Source: Epiperipatus broadwayi
Lineage: Eukaryota; Onychophora; Udeonychophora; Euonychophora; Peripatidae
Assembly: GCA_028023455.1 (NCBI GenBank)
Contig: JAQFVV010012508.1
Location: 801,877 to 865,876 of the forward strand
Length of the DNA stretch: 64,000 nt
Reading direction: 5' to 3'
Position 1 is the first letter of the stretch. Every line of letters starts with the position of its first letter. The translations under genes were made by a program, and so were the position numbers. This document shows, in pieces, positions 60,365 through 64,000 of this stretch. Under the pieces are notes generated by a model. It worked only from the letters and a program-made list of their open reading frames with translations, searched no databases and was not told the origin of the DNA.

Positions 60365-60475
60365 TTTTCTTTCCATATGTCATAGCATCGTCCGGGACGT
60401 GAACCCACAACCGTCTGCAATCAACTACTTGCTTGCAAGACGGCTGTGATGACCTCTCGGCTAACAACGCTTGAC
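60365..60475 (-). mobile_element. Short tRNA-derived SINE (copy 3) with 17-bp TSD
   Basis: AATATAGAGGAAGTTTT is exact at 60348-60364 and 60476-60492. The minus strand starts GTCAAGCGTTGTTAGCCGAG, has GGGTTCACGTCCCGG (B box) and ends GATGCTATGACATATGGAAA plus A-rich. The TSD fixes this family's length at about 111 bp. Confidence 0.9.
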
Positions 60476-60492
60476 AATATAGAGGAAGTTTT

Positions 60493-61455
60493 AAATTGCG
60501 CTTTACGCAAAAAAGTGAAGCTTAGTATTATTAGAAAAAGAATTATAAGGCTTAGTGCTTTCGGGGAACTTAGATCTCCATATTTATAAAAACAAGGATT
60601 TTATTTCAAATATAAAAGAAAGTAGAAAAGAATATTGCAAACATTATGGAATATCATTGTTATTCACTACATAAAGTGCTTCCAGGAATATTGTATTTAA
60701 TCTAGTTTTACAAATCAAGAGAAAGTATAAGAAGCAGTCTAATAAATTGATTTTATTGATTTGTGAAAACATTTTAACTTGGCAGATTGCCCCTTGAACT
60801 TTATTCATCTTATACTGCTTTTATATGATAAAATGACACGAAAAGTTATTATTTCTTGTTAAAAAGCTGAAGCAAACTATTAATTTCAACTTGGTTTTTC
60901 ATTTTTGAAATAGTTTATAAATGGCTTCATAAAATAGATATCAAGATGATATATAGATTTGAAGAATGGCTCTTTTTCTTTTTAATTTGAAATGATCAAA
61001 AAAAAAACTCACCCCTTTGCCTTCTAGACTTTTAGTTGTTGATTGTGTGATTACTGGCAAATCGTAAATGATCTACTGAATATAATTCATGTTTTAAATG
61101 CACCCTATAAATAAAGTTAAAAAAAACAACAAGTTTTTTTATTAGCTATAATGGAAGACTACATCTTCCTCTACTTTTAGCTTAAATCGGCTAACAAGGT
61201 GGGAAAAGGGATTGATTTCATAATCAAATTGCTGTAATGTATTGTATTACTTTTAATAATCAACTGAATTATTTTGATCTACTTGTTGAATAGAAGCTCC
61301 AATGTTATAAGTTAAAGACAAGCTAAAAATTTCAATTAAAGATGTTTTACAAGGTTCCAAAAGTTTAATGACAAAATCGTAAGATCAATCAACATAAGCT
61401 TCAGTTTTGTGAATATAATAGCAGTGAAGCTACTATATTATTGTGAAGACATATC
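60493..61455. other. AT-rich, no gene seen
   Basis: Nothing recognised. Confidence 0.5.
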
Positions 61456-61469
61456 CTAAATGGATTCTA

Positions 61470-61886
61470 AACCACTAAACATCACATGAACACCAATTCT
61501 GCCAATAGGATTATGGTGACTGTGGTTATTAAAGAACCAAAGACATCAAAAAGTATGGATGCTGAACTGAGTTCAGATCTATACAACTATACGAGCTAAT
61601 GAGCTTGAATTGAAAACATTATTGTGTTTTCAATTTGCCCTCCAAGCTTTACAGTTAGCTAATAATATAAAAGGTGGTTGCTGGAAGGTTGCATTCAATC
61701 CTAAGATCTAGGAGCAGTGCTCTCAAATCCAAGGCTCCTCACTGATGAAATCCACAATCTGGATACTAATCTGGGGACACTGGATGAGTAGGCACTAGAG
61801 AGGAATTTTACGCACAAACCTTCTTGCATACATTGATTACTCTGACTTGTACTGGCAGTGCTATGTATGGAGAGTTTAGCCTTTGT
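61470..61886 (-). mobile_element. Full-length single-unit SINE-like element (family II), 14-bp TSD
   Basis: CTAAATGGATTCTA is exact at 61456-61469 and 61887-61900. On the minus strand it begins ACAAAGGCTAAACTCTCC and ends GGTGTTCATGTGATGTTTAG. Internal blocks match 54265-54705 (GAACTGAGTTCAGA, TAATGAGCTTGAATTGAAAA, CTCCTCACTGATGAA). It has no long inverted arm, so it shows the basic ~420-bp unit. Confidence 0.85.
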
Positions 61887-61900
61887 CTAAATGGATTCTA

Positions 61901-63309
61901 CAGTAAACCATAGCATGGTGAAAAGGAGACACCATTTACCATATAAAGCTTATCCCAGAGATTCTCTAAACAAAGCACAATACTTACTGCTTTCATTAAT
62001 AAAAAAAGGAATGAGGATAAAACAGAAGAGAGAACTGCAATCAGGCAAAATAATGAAGTCTTTCAAACAATAAAGTTTATTGCATTTAAAGATAGTACTC
62101 AAGATACCACAATAATAGGTTAATAGATCAGCATGCTGTTATGTGTGAATGTATTTTGTTTCATAGATTGGTTTATGCATACATCATAAAACTCATCTTT
62201 AACTTTTATCCCTACTTTTCCTGACTGTTTACTTTTTTTTTAAAACTGCAAATAGTCCCACTTGATAAATCAGACCTTTTTTTTTTTTTAATTCTTGCTT
62301 TTATAACCACACTACGTACAGTCTGGCCAAGCAGGATGGACAAATTTGATAGACTTTATTAGTAGATTTTTATTAATAAGCTAATATATAGGGTATATGA
62401 GCACAGACTTTCACACGACCCACCACTCTCCTCACTATCTCATAACACTGATACACTTGAACACATATATGTTGAAAAGATAAATAATCACCAATATATG
62501 TATTTCATGCTAAACCAGCAATCATCAGTTGGTCCAGATTACCATCTCTACACATATATGCTATAAGTGCTCAGATATACATTAAGATAGCCAATCCTCA
62601 TACTTTAATGGACAGGCTTCAATCTACTCCACACTTCAGCCATCCATCCAACTGAAAATCTGACGAGGGAATGCTCAAAGGCCACCCTAAGGCCGAGATT
62701 TTTGTCACACCCATGTTGACCTAAGGTCAATCTGACTCTTCATGTACAGGACATAATCCATTTAATGCATATACAAGAGATGGGCAGACATCTCTACTTA
62801 TGTAATAACTGAAGCACACAGGCTTATTAAGCTAAGGAAACAACTCTTATCATAAACAAATGATTTTATGCTACAACATGTTAGTCTCTTAAATGTATCT
62901 TTATTTAGAAGTTTATTTCGTTATTGAAAAAAAATTATAATTAAAAAAAAAGTTTCATTAATAGAAAATCATTTTCATTTTAGTTAAAAATAATTTGTGA
63001 GACCAATATTTCAAAATTGATTTTAACAAAAAGTTAAAAGCTTTAAAATATCAAAGAATAAAGCTTTCAGGTAGTTTTCTCTTTTTTTTAATTAAAAAAA
63101 CAAATCAAATTGCAGATTTCTAGAGTATTCATAAATTATTCAATGCATAAACTTTAATAAAGTTTCATTGTCAGAAATAAAATTATCTTGAGGAAGTTCT
63201 ATTTATACTGCTCCAGTTGTGCCATCTATTGTAATCCTGAGTAATCAACAGACATTATATGATGTTTATCAAATCACTAACTAGTAATCCCCTGATTATA
63301 TCACAGATT
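61901..63309. other. AT-rich; unrecognised GC-richer block at 62430-62780
   Basis: The block has TTGACCTAAGGTCAA (a perfect palindrome, 62738-62752) and CCACCCTAAGGCC, and might be an old transposon fragment. No family match and no convincing ORF. Confidence 0.4.
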
Positions 63310-63785
63310 ATTAGTTGTGATACGTTGGACTATTTCCATCATCTATGAGAGAATGTTGAATGTATAGAAAATTTTAAACCTTATTTAAACTTTCCAAATA
63401 CAAACAACTTGTTAGTAATAACACACAAATAGACAACACAGATTAGTAATTACACAACGTTTCAAGTAGTATTATTCTCCACTCTTCTTCAGGTGTTGCT
63501 GGCCTATATGCACAGTGACAGTATTCACTTAGAAGTTGAACTCGCACCTTTAGATTCTTGAATATCGAATTTAAGGCAAGTGCTCTAACCAACTGAGCTA
63601 TTCTAAGATATTCAAGAATCTAAAGGTGCGAATTTGACTTCTATGTGAATACTGTCACTGTACATATCAGGCCATCAACACCTGAAGAAGAGAGGAAAAT
63701 AATACTACTCAAAACATTGAGTAATTACTAATCTGTGTTGTCTATTTGTGTGTTATTACTAAAAAGTTGTTTGTAAATACAATTT
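63310..63785. mobile_element. Head-to-head pair of tRNA-headed SINEs
   Basis: The minus copy (63605-63310) has a good A box (TAGCTCAGTTGGTTAGAGCA, 63600-63581), B-box-like GAGTTCAACTTCT, the core CTGAAGAA-GAGTGG..CTACTT-GAAAC and the tail. The plus copy (63607-63785) starts 40 nt into the head and has the core at 63682-63710. The facing 24 bp at 63543-63566 and 63607-63630 are perfect inverted copies. Confidence 0.85.
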
Positions 63786-63794
63786 ATTCAAACC

Positions 63795-63890
63795 GCTTCA
63801 AACACTTTTTAGCAAAACTCTTTATTTGTACATATATATACACCTACATTTCGACTGACCTGCAGTCTTCTTCAGAGCTATGACATATTT
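63795..63890 (-). mobile_element. Insert with a variant core hairpin
   Basis: Minus strand: ATGTCATAGCTCTGAAGAAG, ACTGCAGGTCAGTCGAAATG, then a (TA)n stretch and AATAAAGAGTTTTGC. It interrupts the SINE tail that resumes at 63895. Its stem (GACTG/CAGTC) differs completely from the neighbouring SINE but keeps CTGAAGAA and GAAA. Confidence 0.55.
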
Positions 63891-63894
63891 GAAA

Positions 63895-64000
63895 AATTTA
63901 AAATTTTCTATACATTCAACATTCACTCATAGATGATGGAAATAGTCCAACATATCATATCTAATAATATACCATCATCATAAATCTTCAGGCAAATATC
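63895..64000 (+). mobile_element. SINE tail running off the window
   Basis: ATTTTCTATACATTCAACAT and GATGGAAATAGTCCAACATA match 57830-57870, 59640 and 63330. It continues past the window end. Confidence 0.8.

Noticed and set aside
61891-62073. 60-codon ORF with basic residues
   Set aside because: It starts in the TSD of the SINE at 61470-61886, has no motif, and fits chance.

Overview
The window looks like AT-rich nuclear DNA of an invertebrate animal. By eye it is roughly 70% A+T. It holds decayed LINEs of several lineages, a Ty3/Gypsy relic, tRNA-derived SINEs, a TA-flanked MITE, GATA/GACA microsatellites and short candidate exons with GT-AG borders. There are no operons and no long cellular ORFs. 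The phylum cannot be fixed from sequence alone; a mollusc, an arachnid or another AT-rich invertebrate would all fit.

The only host gene I can partly support lies on the minus strand. A 212-nt exon (17218-17007) has a good acceptor and donor and encodes a start codon, a signal-peptide-like N-terminus and about 48 further residues. A second candidate exon (496-405) has compatible phase 0. A CpG-rich stretch at about 26.86-27.75 kb ends in a donor at 27524 and could be the promoter and 5'UTR exon. If these belong together, most of the first 27 kb is intron filled with transposons. I do not recognise the product.

Autonomous retroelements: one RTE-type family dominates. Copy B (17806-21096, + strand) is full length, with a 10-bp target-site duplication (TSD) and a (GAT)n tail. 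Its endonuclease and reverse transcriptase (RT) lie in two overlapping frames, and two catalytic-type Asp residues have become Asn. Copy A (2203-5388) is old and carries a nested insertion. Copy C (52141-49899, - strand) is young, 5'-truncated and sits inside an older same-strand relative (52730-48968). Many 3'-end fragments are scattered about (7.1, 37.6, 37.9, 40.8, 42.6 and 47.9 kb). Fragments of two other LINE lineages lie at 23.2 and 29.25 kb. A minus-strand Gypsy pol relic (RNase H to integrase) covers 11.40-9.95 kb, and a possible RT-like relic lies at 14.5-15.84 kb.

Non-autonomous elements are the most distinctive content. At least eleven short insertions, mostly inverted-repeat (foldback) in structure and 85 bp to 1.1 kb long, have 10-17 bp TSDs, as LINE-type insertion would give. 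Most share a 3' tail containing TCATGTGA. Their centres repeat a core of the form CTGA-NNN-(short variable stem)-GAAAC, and a separate tRNA-headed SINE family (45.8, 59.4 and 63.3-63.8 kb) has the same core. A 111-bp tRNA-like SINE occurs three times (31.8, 45.3 and 60.4 kb). Tandem repeats lie at 13.7-14.2, 24.3, 28.0, 28.6, 35.3, 47.75 and 57.4-59.1 kb; the last is an ~80-bp satellite interrupted by two palindromic elements. The remainder is AT-rich sequence in which I see no gene.
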